A stretch of 64,000 nucleotides of DNA from UBA7359 sp964523895 (lineage in GTDB: Bacteria; Pseudomonadota; Gammaproteobacteria; Eutrophobiales; Eutrophobiaceae), in contig CAZGBJ010000004.1 of the NCBI GenBank assembly GCA_964523895.1, positions 1 to 64,000 on the forward strand, given 5' to 3'. Of the stretch, positions 9,484 through 17,697 are shown in pieces; position 1 is the first letter of the stretch; each line of letters starts with the position of its first letter. Position numbers and translations under genes: made by a program. The notes beneath the pieces are model-generated. The model was not told the DNA's origin. It made no database searches and saw only the letters and a program-made list of their open reading frames with translations.

Positions 9484-10719
9484 TTAACTCTGTTGTGAAG
9501 TATCTGACTTTTTCTTCAGGTGTTCTAGCCACCATTTAGCCTGTTCTTGCGTTGATTTATCAGATAAAGCCTGTGTAAAAGCTCGTGTGGCCATGGGCAG
9601 ATTTTCAGAATGATATTGGGCAATACCTAATAGAAGATTTATTTTAGACAATAAGATTTTATTATCTGATTGAAGTTTTACATCCAGTACTTTAGTTGCT
9701 TTTTCCCATTCTTGTGAATCAAGATAGAGCTGTCCTAAACGTAGCCTGGCTGTATCGTCATTAAACTTCTTTATAATCTCTTTAAAGACTGACTTAGCTT
9801 TTTCACTTTCCTGAGCTAGTATCCAACTATCTACAAGTAGAGCTAACATATCTTTATTAACATCGATATCGCCTATAGCCATTTCTTTTTCAAGGAGTGT
9901 GGCAGCTTTATATGGCATATTTAAATAGCGGTAATTCTTTATCAGTTGGATAATTTCTACTTTTTTTAATAATTCTTTTTTATAAGCAAGCTCATAAACA
10001 GCTAAAGCTTTTTTATCTTGCTCCAGATGTTGATAAATTCCGGCAAGTTGTAACCAGTAAGTTGTTTTTTCAGGATATTTAGCAATGATATTTTCAAGAA
10101 TTTCCGAAGCGCGCTTATAATTTTTTAATTCATAATATCCGGCTAATAAAAGCTCATACCAATTTAAAGGTGTTTTTTTAGAAAGAGGTAAGGCTTTTTC
10201 TACATGAACTATTAATTGTTTATAATTTTCAAGATAATAATAAGCTGTTGCTGCCAATATATGTGCTTCTGCTTTTGGTTGCGGCTCATTAGCAAACCAT
10301 TTTGATAAATATTTTATCCCTTCTTTTGGTTTATCTATGTGAATCAATAATTGAGCCACAGAAAAATGAAGATTATGAGAAACTTTTTTTGGCAAGGCGT
10401 TTAAAGACAAGGCTTTTATAAAATATTTTGCTGCATCTTTAAAATTATTCAAGCCATTTTCAGCAAACCCCATAGTTTGATATACAACCGCAGCATCGTA
10501 ATCTTTTATTTTTTCTGATAAGGCTAGCTTACTTAATTTTTTAATTGCTTCGGCGTTATTCCCTGCTTCCATGTCTTTATGGACGTCGCTTAGAACTGAA
10601 TGTGTGTTTGCTCCTAATAAAAAGGATTCTTCTTTGGCCGACACTGTAAAATTGCAGCAATATAAAAAAATCGTTATTAATACGATAGTCGGATTAAATT
10701 TTAGAAAATATCGCTTCAT
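9484..10719 (-). CDS. TPR-repeat periplasmic protein of the TonB2-type operon
   Basis: A 411-residue protein with a signal peptide (residues about 10-28, ending S-A-K). At least six tetratricopeptide-like helical repeats follow (for example Y-Y-E-L-K-N-Y-K-R-A-S-E-I-L-E and Y-L-D-S-Q-E-W-E-K-A). It is the last gene of the minus-strand operon and overlaps tonB by 4 bases. A TPR protein at this position is typical of Vibrio-type TonB2 clusters, where it is thought to help couple TonB to its outer-membrane receptor. No TonB-dependent receptor lies in the window, so the transported substrate cannot be read off. Confidence 0.75.
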   Translation of the reverse strand: MKRYFLKFNPTIVLITIFLYCCNFTVSAKEESFLLGANTHSVLSDVHKDMEAGNNAEAIKKLSKLALSEKIKDYDAAVVYQTMGFAENGLNNFKDAAKYFIKALSLNALPKKVSHNLHFSVAQLLIHIDKPKEGIKYLSKWFANEPQPKAEAHILAATAYYYLENYKQLIVHVEKALPLSKKTPLNWYELLLAGYYELKNYKRASEILENIIAKYPEKTTYWLQLAGIYQHLEQDKKALAVYELAYKKELLKKVEIIQLIKNYRYLNMPYKAATLLEKEMAIGDIDVNKDMLALLVDSWILAQESEKAKSVFKEIIKKFNDDTARLRLGQLYLDSQEWEKATKVLDVKLQSDNKILLSKINLLLGIAQYHSENLPMATRAFTQALSDKSTQEQAKWWLEHLKKKSDTSQQS

Positions 10720-11408
10720 CGTTGCAGTTTAAACTTTACATCTTGCCGGGCACGTTTTTCTACAGCCTTACCATTGACCATGTCTGGGTTGAATTTCCAT
10801 TTGGCAATCGATTTTAAAACGGCACGATCAAAAATTTTCGGAGGCTTTGATTTTACAATAACCGGATCTTTGACAGAGCCATCAGAATCAATCGTAAACT
10901 CAACAGTGACAACGCCTTCTATACCACTACGTAGAGCACGAGCAGGATAAATGGGCGGAATTCTTAACGTTGGCACAACATTAGTATCGATTTTAGGTTT
11001 AGCTATTGGCTTGCTTCTTTTCGTGCTTTTTGCGAAATCGCCGAGATAGGGCGTGCCTGATAAAGACAATGGCAGGTCAATTTCAGGTAATGTCAGATCC
11101 ATTTGCATGGTTTCAGCTTGCTCAATTTGTGGTTGAGGTACATCTGGAGGAGGCGGTTCTTGTTCCAGTGGTGGTTGTTCTATATCTTCAATTTTTTGTT
11201 CAGGCTCTGGTGGCTCAGTTGTTTTTTCAAGACGAATAAATTCAATAAGATTGATATCAAGCAGTTCTATGTTGAGTCCTTGTTCTTTATTAACGAGTTG
11301 CTGAATCAGTATAAATATTGCGATATTAAAAAACAAAGCAATAACGATTAAAGACGGTGTTTTCGTCGCATCCAGAATTTTTATTTTTGATAATTGCATA
11401 ATTCGCAA
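10716..11408 (-). CDS. tonB: TonB energy-transducing protein
   Basis: A 230-residue protein with an N-terminal membrane anchor (residues about 18-38). A proline/glutamate-rich spacer (about 60-100) follows, made of E-P-P-E-P-E and P-P-P-P-D-V-P-Q-P runs. The C-terminal TonB domain carries Y-P-x-x-A-x-x-x-G-I-E-G-V-V-x-V-x-F-x-I-D-x-D-G and V-L-x-S-I-x-K-W-K-F-x-P. TonB carries the proton-motive signal from ExbB/ExbD across the periplasm to outer-membrane receptors. The short spacer is typical of TonB2-type proteins. The fourth residue is also methionine and could be the true start. It lies 51 bases after exbD and overlaps the TPR gene. Confidence 0.87.
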   Translation of the reverse strand: MRIMQLSKIKILDATKTPSLIVIALFFNIAIFILIQQLVNKEQGLNIELLDINLIEFIRLEKTTEPPEPEQKIEDIEQPPLEQEPPPPDVPQPQIEQAETMQMDLTLPEIDLPLSLSGTPYLGDFAKSTKRSKPIAKPKIDTNVVPTLRIPPIYPARALRSGIEGVVTVEFTIDSDGSVKDPVIVKSKPPKIFDRAVLKSIAKWKFNPDMVNGKAVEKRARQDVKFKLQR

Positions 11409-11459
11409 TGGAGATGTTAATTAATTTGTCTTCAAAAAAAACATTTTAGAAAACATCGC

Positions 11460-11864
11460 CTATTCATTTGATGCAGCAATAGAAACATTAGTCACCCCTG
11501 CCAGGCGTACCTGATCCAGTACTTCGACAGTTATTCCTGTTCGAGCATTTTCATCAGCGAGTATGATGACGGTTCCTTCCGGATTCTGTGCATAATTGTG
11601 TTCAACATGAGCCCGGACTGCGCGTAATTCAATTTTCTGGTTTTCCATCCATATTTCACCATCCTTGTTTACGCCTATAATCATGCTGCCTTGTTCTTCT
11701 CTGATAGCCGTTTGAGCAGTGGGTCGGTCAACATCAATACCCGATTCTTTAGTGAACGAGGCAGTTACCAGAAAGAAAATTAACAAGATGAAAACCATGT
11801 CTATGAGCGGTGTCATATTAACGCTTTCAGCTGCAGTTTCTTGTTTAGTATGAATGTGTCTCAT
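11460..11864 (-). CDS. exbD: ExbD/TolR-family biopolymer transport protein
   Basis: A 134-residue protein with one N-terminal transmembrane helix in the pattern V-N-M-T-P-L-I-D-M-V-F-I-L-L-I-F-F-L. The conserved aspartate, near residue 22, is the proton-conducting residue of the ExbD/TolR family. The remaining part is the small periplasmic domain, ending with V-R-x-A-G-V-x-x-V-S-I-A. Length is normal for the family. With ExbB it forms the inner-membrane motor that energises TonB. It starts 2 bases after the exbB stop codon, so translation is probably coupled. Confidence 0.88.
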   Translation of the reverse strand: MRHIHTKQETAAESVNMTPLIDMVFILLIFFLVTASFTKESGIDVDRPTAQTAIREEQGSMIIGVNKDGEIWMENQKIELRAVRAHVEHNYAQNPEGTVIILADENARTGITVEVLDQVRLAGVTNVSIAASNE

Positions 11865-11866
11865 AA

Positions 11867-12382
11867 TTAATTATGTGTTAATAAATCTTTTGCAAATAAT
11901 TCTTTAGTTTTAGCCCGTTTGTTCAGGTCTGCACTAAAGTAAATGCCAATAATAGAAGTCACTAATCCGGCAGTTGTTGGTAGCAACGCTTTTGAAATCC
12001 CGTCGGCCATTCCGCGAGCATTACCGTTACCAAAGACATTTAATACTTCAAAGATTGCGATCATTCCAGTCACTGTGCCCAACAGTCCTAACAAAGGTAA
12101 TATTCCCGTTAATGCTTGTATAGGAATTAGATTGTGTTTTAGTGCAATTGAAATTTCACTTAAAAAGCCATCTCGAATTTTTAAGGCGTACCATGATGAA
12201 TGTTCACGTCGACGATGCCATTGCTGAACGATCGACTGCAGATGTTTTGGATATACTTTGTATAGAAAATAATATCGTTCAAGAATTAATATCCATAAAA
12301 AAATAGATAAGACAAAGACCGCTGTTAAGACGGGACCGCCTTTGAAAAAAAAGTCTCGCATGATGTCTATTTGATCAAACAT
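11867..12382 (-). CDS. exbB: ExbB/TolQ/MotA proton-channel protein
   Basis: A 171-residue membrane protein with three predicted transmembrane helices and the diagnostic MotA/TolQ/ExbB core. The core includes L-P-L-L-G-L-L-G-T-V-T-G-M-I and G-I-S-K-A-L-L-P-T-T-A-G-L, including the polar T-x-x-G positions that line the proton path. It is short, as in ExbB2 proteins of Vibrio TonB2 systems, and lacks a large N-terminal extension. It overlaps the TtpC-like gene upstream by 8 bases. It presumably forms the motor ring around ExbD, with the larger paralogue next door as an additional component. Confidence 0.87.
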   Translation of the reverse strand: MFDQIDIMRDFFFKGGPVLTAVFVLSIFLWILILERYYFLYKVYPKHLQSIVQQWHRRREHSSWYALKIRDGFLSEISIALKHNLIPIQALTGILPLLGLLGTVTGMIAIFEVLNVFGNGNARGMADGISKALLPTTAGLVTSIIGIYFSADLNKRAKTKELFAKDLLTHN

Positions 12383-13727
12383 TATCTCTTAGTCGATTTA
12401 TTTCAGCGAGTAATGCGACAAATGCTGTACTTTTTTCATCGAGAATTTGAACCAGAGCATTACTTTTTGAAGAAAGGAAGCTATGAAATAATAATAATGG
12501 AATGGCAACCAGCAATCCCATTACGGTTGTTACTAAAGCTTGAGAAATACCGCCTGACATGACACGTGGGTCACCTGTTCCATAAAGCGTGATGGATTGA
12601 AAGGTTTCAATAATTCCGGTTACCGTCCCAAGTAAACCTAAAAGAGGGGAGACTGCTGCAAGCAAGGCAAGTGCAGCCAGTCCTCGTTGAATTTTGGGTA
12701 TTTCTTTTAAAATAGCTTCATCTAATTTTAAGTCTAGCGTTTCGGTGCCGACATCCGGGTTATTTTCATAAACCTGCATGATACGTCCAAGAGGATTGTC
12801 TCCCGGCTTTTTACTTTTTAGTTGTTTTTGAACTTTACGGCCAGTAAGTACTAATACGATTAATCGTTCCAGAGAAATTAATACACCAATTAAGCCAATA
12901 AATATGATGACGTAACCAATTAGCCCGCCTTGTATAATTCGTTCTTTCAAATTTGGTTTTTGAACCAGAAGTGCCAACATAGAACCACTGGTTGGATCAA
13001 TTGGAAATGCATGAATTCCTGAACTGGCATTTTCAAGGTTTTGTGCCATCTCTTGAAATCGTTGTCCCGGTTGTCTACCAGGCTCTATTAATTTTCCTGT
13101 TTCGGGTAAATTCCTTAAGAACCTTCCTGCTGATACAGCATTGAATACACCTATACGAGTCACATCCTGTTCAATTTCATTTCCAGCAGCGGTTACGATT
13201 TTTCCAGGGAAGGTCACTACTTTGCCTGATTCAACCATTTCATCCAGGGCTAATATCCAAAGCTCCTCCAATTCTTGCAACGAGGGTAATTCCTTTCGAC
13301 TAGAAAGAATATCCAGTATTTCATCACGGTCAGCTTTTTGTGCAGAGACTAGAGATGTATCGATAATGACATCAAGGTCGCCGGCAATTTGCTTAACAAT
13401 GCCATCAAGTTCTCCCAGTGCCCCCATCTTTTCTTTTAAAACAATGTTTTGACGGGCGATTTTTTGCTCATAACTATTGTAATTATTTCTTAGCGTTTCA
13501 CTTCGACTTTCAGTTGTTTCAAGTTTTTTTAAAGCCGCATCCAGTATTTGTTTTTTCTTATCACGAGCATGTTTAAATTTTAATTCTCGCTTGGCGAACT
13601 CTTCTTTTTCCTGTGCACGATCTTCTTTTACTTGTTCTAGTAGTTGTTGCAAGCTATCAGGTTCTGCAGCAAACGAAGGAGAGAAAAATAAAATCAGACT
13701 TAATATGAATATTCTATTCATAATCAT
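12375..13727 (-). CDS. TtpC-like ExbB paralogue with long periplasmic N-terminal domain
   Basis: A 450-residue protein. It has a signal peptide (residues about 1-20) and a charged coiled-coil region (about 25-110, rich in K/E/R/Q). A periplasmic domain runs to about 270, and a C-terminal MotA/TolQ/ExbB domain holds L-L-G-L-L-G-T-V-T-G-I-I and G-G-I-S-Q-A-L-V-T-T-V-M-G-L. This architecture matches TtpC of Vibrio TonB2 systems, an extra component required for iron-siderophore uptake there. It overlaps the DUF3450 gene by 4 bases and exbB by 8. Having two ExbB-fold proteins in one operon is normal for this system type. Confidence 0.82.
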   Translation of the reverse strand: MIMNRIFILSLILFFSPSFAAEPDSLQQLLEQVKEDRAQEKEEFAKRELKFKHARDKKKQILDAALKKLETTESRSETLRNNYNSYEQKIARQNIVLKEKMGALGELDGIVKQIAGDLDVIIDTSLVSAQKADRDEILDILSSRKELPSLQELEELWILALDEMVESGKVVTFPGKIVTAAGNEIEQDVTRIGVFNAVSAGRFLRNLPETGKLIEPGRQPGQRFQEMAQNLENASSGIHAFPIDPTSGSMLALLVQKPNLKERIIQGGLIGYVIIFIGLIGVLISLERLIVLVLTGRKVQKQLKSKKPGDNPLGRIMQVYENNPDVGTETLDLKLDEAILKEIPKIQRGLAALALLAAVSPLLGLLGTVTGIIETFQSITLYGTGDPRVMSGGISQALVTTVMGLLVAIPLLLFHSFLSSKSNALVQILDEKSTAFVALLAEINRLRDNV

Positions 13728-14494
13728 TTCCCCACCACATTGATAGGTAATTTGATTAATTCAGGTGGCGCCTGTTTTTTTGCTATTTGTAAACCCTGAT
13801 TTATAGAACGGTTGTATTCGGAGGGTAATTTTTGCCATGATTTAGATTCTTTATCCCAGGAGCCACTTGATACTCCATCCAGTGTCTGAAAAGTCATTAG
13901 CAGTCGACCAACACGTAAGATATCAACGGTATATTCTTGCCCATCCATTTTTAGTGTATCAGTGTAGGTTTCTATGGTTCGACCATATTCCATTTCAATT
14001 TGATAGGCTTCCATGATGCGACGATATTTATCAGGCAGAGTTACGTCAGGACGATCCATGATTTCTTTCAAACTAGAGACACGTTGTTGTCGTTCTTTTA
14101 TAAGAAATGGTAAGTCAAGATGGACAAATTTATCTAGCGTATCTATCATCTTCAGCATTAGCGGTACAATACTGCGCTGAGTTTCTTCTGCATTATCAAG
14201 TTGGCGTTGAATAGAATGTAGTTTGTTTTTTTGTTGTTTTATTAATTTAACTAATTGATTGTTATATACACCAAGACTATCGGATTTACGTATAGCATCA
14301 CGATATTCCAGAGCTAAATCTCTTGTTTGTTCTACTAAAGCGTCTACTTTTTTCTGAGATGTGACGACATCTTCCTGACCTTGAAGTCTTGTTTCAACGG
14401 CTGATTTTAATGGTTCAGTTTCCGCAGCTGAGATATTGGACAGAGCAAGGCTCAGAATGAGTACTGTAAAAAAGGATTTAATATGCCTATCCAT
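13724..14494 (-). CDS. DUF3450 family periplasmic protein
   Basis: A 256-residue protein with a signal peptide (residues about 8-24, ending I-S-A-A). A long coiled-coil (about 40-110) follows, then the DUF3450 pattern with L-P-F-L-x-x-E-R-Q-x-R, Y-Q-I-E-M-E-Y-G-R and V-G-R-L-x-x-x-F-Q-T-L-D-G. DUF3450 proteins stand first in TonB2-type operons and have no settled biochemical function. It is the promoter-proximal gene of the six-gene minus-strand operon. The 177-base gap to the divergent histidine-kinase gene should hold both promoters. It also contains a perfect 8-bp inverted repeat at 14552-14570. Confidence 0.78.
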   Translation of the reverse strand: MDRHIKSFFTVLILSLALSNISAAETEPLKSAVETRLQGQEDVVTSQKKVDALVEQTRDLALEYRDAIRKSDSLGVYNNQLVKLIKQQKNKLHSIQRQLDNAEETQRSIVPLMLKMIDTLDKFVHLDLPFLIKERQQRVSSLKEIMDRPDVTLPDKYRRIMEAYQIEMEYGRTIETYTDTLKMDGQEYTVDILRVGRLLMTFQTLDGVSSGSWDKESKSWQKLPSEYNRSINQGLQIAKKQAPPELIKLPINVVGK

Positions 14495-14551
14495 AAGGAA
14501 TTTTTCCTAATATATTATATAGTTACTGAATAAATAATATTCGCATTGTAG

Positions 14552-14570
14552 ATTAATATGCAATATTAAT
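14552..14570. promoter_or_regulatory. Inverted-repeat operator candidate in divergent promoter region
   Basis: ATTAATAT-GCA-ATATTAAT forms two perfect 8-base arms around 3 bases. It sits midway between the divergently transcribed TonB2-type operon and the histidine-kinase gene, where a dimeric repressor or activator could act on both. The surrounding sequence is very AT-rich, so chance is a real alternative. No canonical Fur box was seen. Confidence 0.3.
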
Positions 14571-14671
14571 ACACAAAACCAGTGATATCGTTCAATAATG
14601 ATTTTATTCGTTAGCATCAATAAAATCGGCTTAAAAGCCAGATTCTTTAATTATATGGGTGAAAATACTAA

Positions 14672-16021
14672 ATGAGTTTAAGAGTCAGATTAAATTTTCT
14701 GATAACGCTGTTATTTATCAGTTTATTTGTGTGCAGTAGTTTTTACATCATTTCAGATGCGCGCAAAACGGTACAGCATGAAGTTGAGTCTACAGCCGAT
14801 CTTGCATTGACATTAATTGAGACTGCGATTTCGTCTGATCCATCGGAGGCAGAAAAACTTAATCAATTAAAATTATTACAAAGTCTTGCTGAACTTGATC
14901 AAACACGGCACTTATATATTGATATACGTAATACCACGGTCACTTTAACGCCAACAAAAGAGTTTAATGTACTAAGTAATACTGATGCTCCGGACTGGTT
15001 TGTAAAACTAGTGCAGCCGCCTCCTACAGAAATACGTCAATGGCTTTATAATCCTTTGAGCTTACCTACAGGAATATTTGTTCGAGCAGACCCATCTGAT
15101 GAAATTGATGAAACATGGTATGAAGTGCGTAACGTACTTGTTTTATTATTAATATTTATCATATTGGCAAATGTATTGGTTTATATTACGGTTGGAAAAT
15201 ATCTGTCACCTATCGATACCATCTTGGAAGGTTTGTCCGGAATTGAAAAAGGTCATTATCAACTAGAACTACCTCATTTTCATTTACCTGAGCTTGATCG
15301 AATATCTCAACAATTTAATCACATGGCAAAAGTTCTTTTAGATAGTAAAGCGAAAAATAGTTTATTAACACAACGCTCACTGGAAATTCAGGAAGAAGAG
15401 CGACGACATTTGGCGCAAGAGCTGCATGACGAACTTGGACAAACAATAGCTGCTATTAAAGCTGTCGCTGTTGCAATATCGAATAACAAAAATCCGGATA
15501 AAGAACATATTGACTCAAGCGTGAAAACAATCGTTCAGTATTCTGATCATATTTATCAGGTCGCAAAAAATATGATGCATCGATTACGTCCTTCGATACT
15601 TGACGAATTAGGCTTGATTAAAGCCTTACAAAGTATGATTGATGACTGGAATGGACGACAAGATGAAATTTTTTGTGATTTTACCTTTTCAGACATTCCA
15701 TCTGATTTATCAGAGAAATTAAAAATTAGTTTGTTTAGAATTATACAGGAAAGCCTGACTAACATATTAAAGCATTCATCTGCCTCTAAAGCTTCAATAT
15801 CAATGACTAAATTGATGTTTGATGGGACAGAGCAAATTATTTTAAAAATAGAAGATGACGGTATCGGACTGGATGAAAATAAAACAACGTCAGGCTTAGG
15901 CTTGTCAGGCATGAAGGAACGCGCTGAAATTAATGATGGAACATTTGAACTTACAAGTAACGTAAATAATGGAATAAAAATAGAAATAATAGTACCTGTA
16001 ATTACTAAGAGTGTGTTATGA
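14672..16021 (+). CDS. NarX/UhpB-type sensor histidine kinase
   Basis: A 449-residue inner-membrane sensor. Two transmembrane helices (about 7-27 and 152-173) flank a periplasmic sensing domain of about 120 residues. A HAMP-like segment (about 174-225) leads to a HisKA_3 dimerisation domain with phospho-acceptor H252 in E-L-H-D-E-L-G-Q. The C-terminal ATPase domain carries N-I-L-K-H-S and E-D-D-G-I-G-L, then G-L-G-L-S-G-M-K-E-R. It overlaps the response-regulator gene by 4 bases, so they are a cognate pair. The neighbouring PQQ-alcohol-dehydrogenase accessory genes suggest an ExaD-like role in alcohol-responsive control. That is inference from context. Confidence 0.85.
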   Translation: MSLRVRLNFLITLLFISLFVCSSFYIISDARKTVQHEVESTADLALTLIETAISSDPSEAEKLNQLKLLQSLAELDQTRHLYIDIRNTTVTLTPTKEFNVLSNTDAPDWFVKLVQPPPTEIRQWLYNPLSLPTGIFVRADPSDEIDETWYEVRNVLVLLLIFIILANVLVYITVGKYLSPIDTILEGLSGIEKGHYQLELPHFHLPELDRISQQFNHMAKVLLDSKAKNSLLTQRSLEIQEEERRHLAQELHDELGQTIAAIKAVAVAISNNKNPDKEHIDSSVKTIVQYSDHIYQVAKNMMHRLRPSILDELGLIKALQSMIDDWNGRQDEIFCDFTFSDIPSDLSEKLKISLFRIIQESLTNILKHSSASKASISMTKLMFDGTEQIILKIEDDGIGLDENKTTSGLGLSGMKERAEINDGTFELTSNVNNGIKIEIIVPVITKSVL

Positions 16022-16659
16022 CGAATAAAATAAAAGTAATGTTAGTTGATGACCATGCTGTTGTTCGCGCAGGTTATCAAATGTTATTAAAAAGTTCACC
16101 GGAAATAGAGGTTGTTGCTGAAGCCAGTAGTGGAGAAGAAGCTTATCGCCTACATGCGATTCACAAACCTGACGTGATCGTTATGGATCTTTCCTTGCCA
16201 GGAATGGGTGGTATGGAAGCGATTAAACGTATTCATTCACGCGATAATAAAACTAAAATTCTTGTGTTTAGCATGCATGAAGAAATAATTTTTGTAGAAC
16301 AAGCTTTGCAAGCAGGAGCCAATGGTTATATAACAAAGAGCACCGATCCGCAGTTACTAGTTGAAGCAATAAAGCGACTTTCAAAAGGGGAGAAATATAT
16401 TGACGCGGAACTTGCTCAAAGACTCGCTTATGAAAAATCCCGGGGGCAAGATTCTCCTTTGACAGATTTTTCTACACGCGAGTTCGAAATTTTCTGTATG
16501 TTGGCAGAAGGTTTAAATACAAGTGAAATTGCAAAGCGACTTTCACTTAGTTATAAAACCGTCGCTAACTACAGCACACAAATAAAGAACAAGCTTGAGG
16601 TTAGTACTGTTGCGGATATTGCGAGAATTGCTATCAGGTATAATATTATTCAAGCCTAA
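16018..16659 (+). CDS. LuxR/NarL-family response regulator
   Basis: A 213-residue two-domain regulator. The receiver (1-120) has acidic pair D11/D12, phospho-acceptor D57 in V-M-D-L-S-L-P-G-M-G-G and K near 105. The C-terminal LuxR-type helix-turn-helix (about 145-210) contains T-R-E-F-E-I-F-C-M-L-A-E-G and S-Y-K-T-V-A-N-Y. It starts within the end of the kinase gene, so both are made together. By analogy with the exaDE and ped loci of Pseudomonas it may activate a PQQ-dependent alcohol dehydrogenase and its helpers. Its targets cannot be deduced directly. Confidence 0.87.
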   Translation: MTNKIKVMLVDDHAVVRAGYQMLLKSSPEIEVVAEASSGEEAYRLHAIHKPDVIVMDLSLPGMGGMEAIKRIHSRDNKTKILVFSMHEEIIFVEQALQAGANGYITKSTDPQLLVEAIKRLSKGEKYIDAELAQRLAYEKSRGQDSPLTDFSTREFEIFCMLAEGLNTSEIAKRLSLSYKTVANYSTQIKNKLEVSTVADIARIAIRYNIIQA

Positions 16660-16667
16660 CTTATGAA

Positions 16668-16691
16668 CGGGGACAGTTTAATCTGCCCCCG
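16668..16691. repeat. GGGGACAG-type hairpin between convergent genes
   Basis: A nine-position stem with one mismatch (CGGGGACAG against CTGCCCCCG, loop TTTAAT) lies between the regulator stop and the stop of the convergent beta-propeller gene. It could act as a bidirectional terminator, although no T-run follows. Its arms match those of the perfect palindrome at 22469-22496, so both look like members of one short repeat family. Confidence 0.5.
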
Positions 16692-16700
16692 ACATGAATG

Positions 16701-17654
16701 TTAGTCGTTAATAACAACACCCCAGGGAAATTTACCGACTTCAATTGTTTTTATGACTTTATTTTTATCTGTGTCTATTACAGAAACAGTGCCGCTAACA
16801 CCATCCGTTGTAAACAGACGTTTCCCGTCTTTAGTCATTGCTAATCCCCAAGTACGTTTTCCGACGGGGATCCCTTTTATAATTTCAAGTGTGTTCGCAT
16901 CCATAACAATGATTTTATTTGCTCTTCCGCCAGCGACATAAATCACTTTTTCATCTTTACTTAACAGAACGTCTTTAGGTTTTGATTTGCTATCACCGGT
17001 GGAGCCGGTTTTTATAATTTTACCACTATTCATATCTACCTTAACGACTTCACCACTAATTTCCGCAGTCGCATAAGCAATATCACCTGATTGAGTGAAA
17101 GTTGCGGCACGGGGACGAGAGCCAACGAGTATATGGTCTACTATAATATTTTCAGGTGCCTTGATGACATGCAACATATTAGTTGATTCACTGGTGATGA
17201 TGACTCGTTTGCCATCCGGAGAAATTGCGACACCTTCAGGCTCTAAGCCAACTTTAATTTCAGCAACAAGTTCGCCTGTTATTGGATTAAATACTGATGC
17301 TTTTGCATCATCTTCATTTGAAATATAAATATTGCCATTCGGATGGACAGCAAATGTTTCAGGATCAGATCCTGCTTCAAATTCTCTAATAATTTTTAAT
17401 GATTCAGGTTCAATAACTTTAATTTTGTTTTCTTCACTTACCGCCACATAAAGTTCACTTCCATCTGGAGAGAGACCAATACCGCGTGGACGTTCACCAA
17501 TTTCAATTGTCGCTTCTATTTCCAGTGTTGAACCATTAATAACAGAAACAGAATCACTTTTTTCATTTGTAACGAAAATTCGTCCCGTCGGTGCAGCCGT
17601 TACAGAATTAACAAGAACTGTAAATAGCACTAATGGTATAAATAATAATTTCAT
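16701..17654 (-). CDS. YVTN beta-propeller protein of PQQ-dependent catabolism
   Basis: A 317-residue secreted protein with a signal peptide (residues 1-20, ending V-T-A-A). It is built almost entirely of about seven YVTN-type blades. Each has the V-x-V-I-(D/N)-x-x-x-x-x-x-I-x-x-I-x-V-G-x-x-P-x-G pattern, for example V-S-V-I-N-G-S-T-L-E-I. The length and repeat layout fit the family described as PQQ-dependent catabolism-associated beta-propeller proteins. These accompany PQQ alcohol dehydrogenases and have no proven reaction. It lies 43 bases downstream of the binding-protein gene on the same strand, probably one transcript. The dehydrogenase they usually accompany is not in the window. Confidence 0.78.
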   Translation of the reverse strand: MKLLFIPLVLFTVLVNSVTAAPTGRIFVTNEKSDSVSVINGSTLEIEATIEIGERPRGIGLSPDGSELYVAVSEENKIKVIEPESLKIIREFEAGSDPETFAVHPNGNIYISNEDDAKASVFNPITGELVAEIKVGLEPEGVAISPDGKRVIITSESTNMLHVIKAPENIIVDHILVGSRPRAATFTQSGDIAYATAEISGEVVKVDMNSGKIIKTGSTGDSKSKPKDVLLSKDEKVIYVAGGRANKIIVMDANTLEIIKGIPVGKRTWGLAMTKDGKRLFTTDGVSGTVSVIDTDKNKVIKTIEVGKFPWGVVIND

Positions 17655-17697
17655 TTCTAACTCCTAATAAACTTTAATTAATAATTTTCGAAACGGA

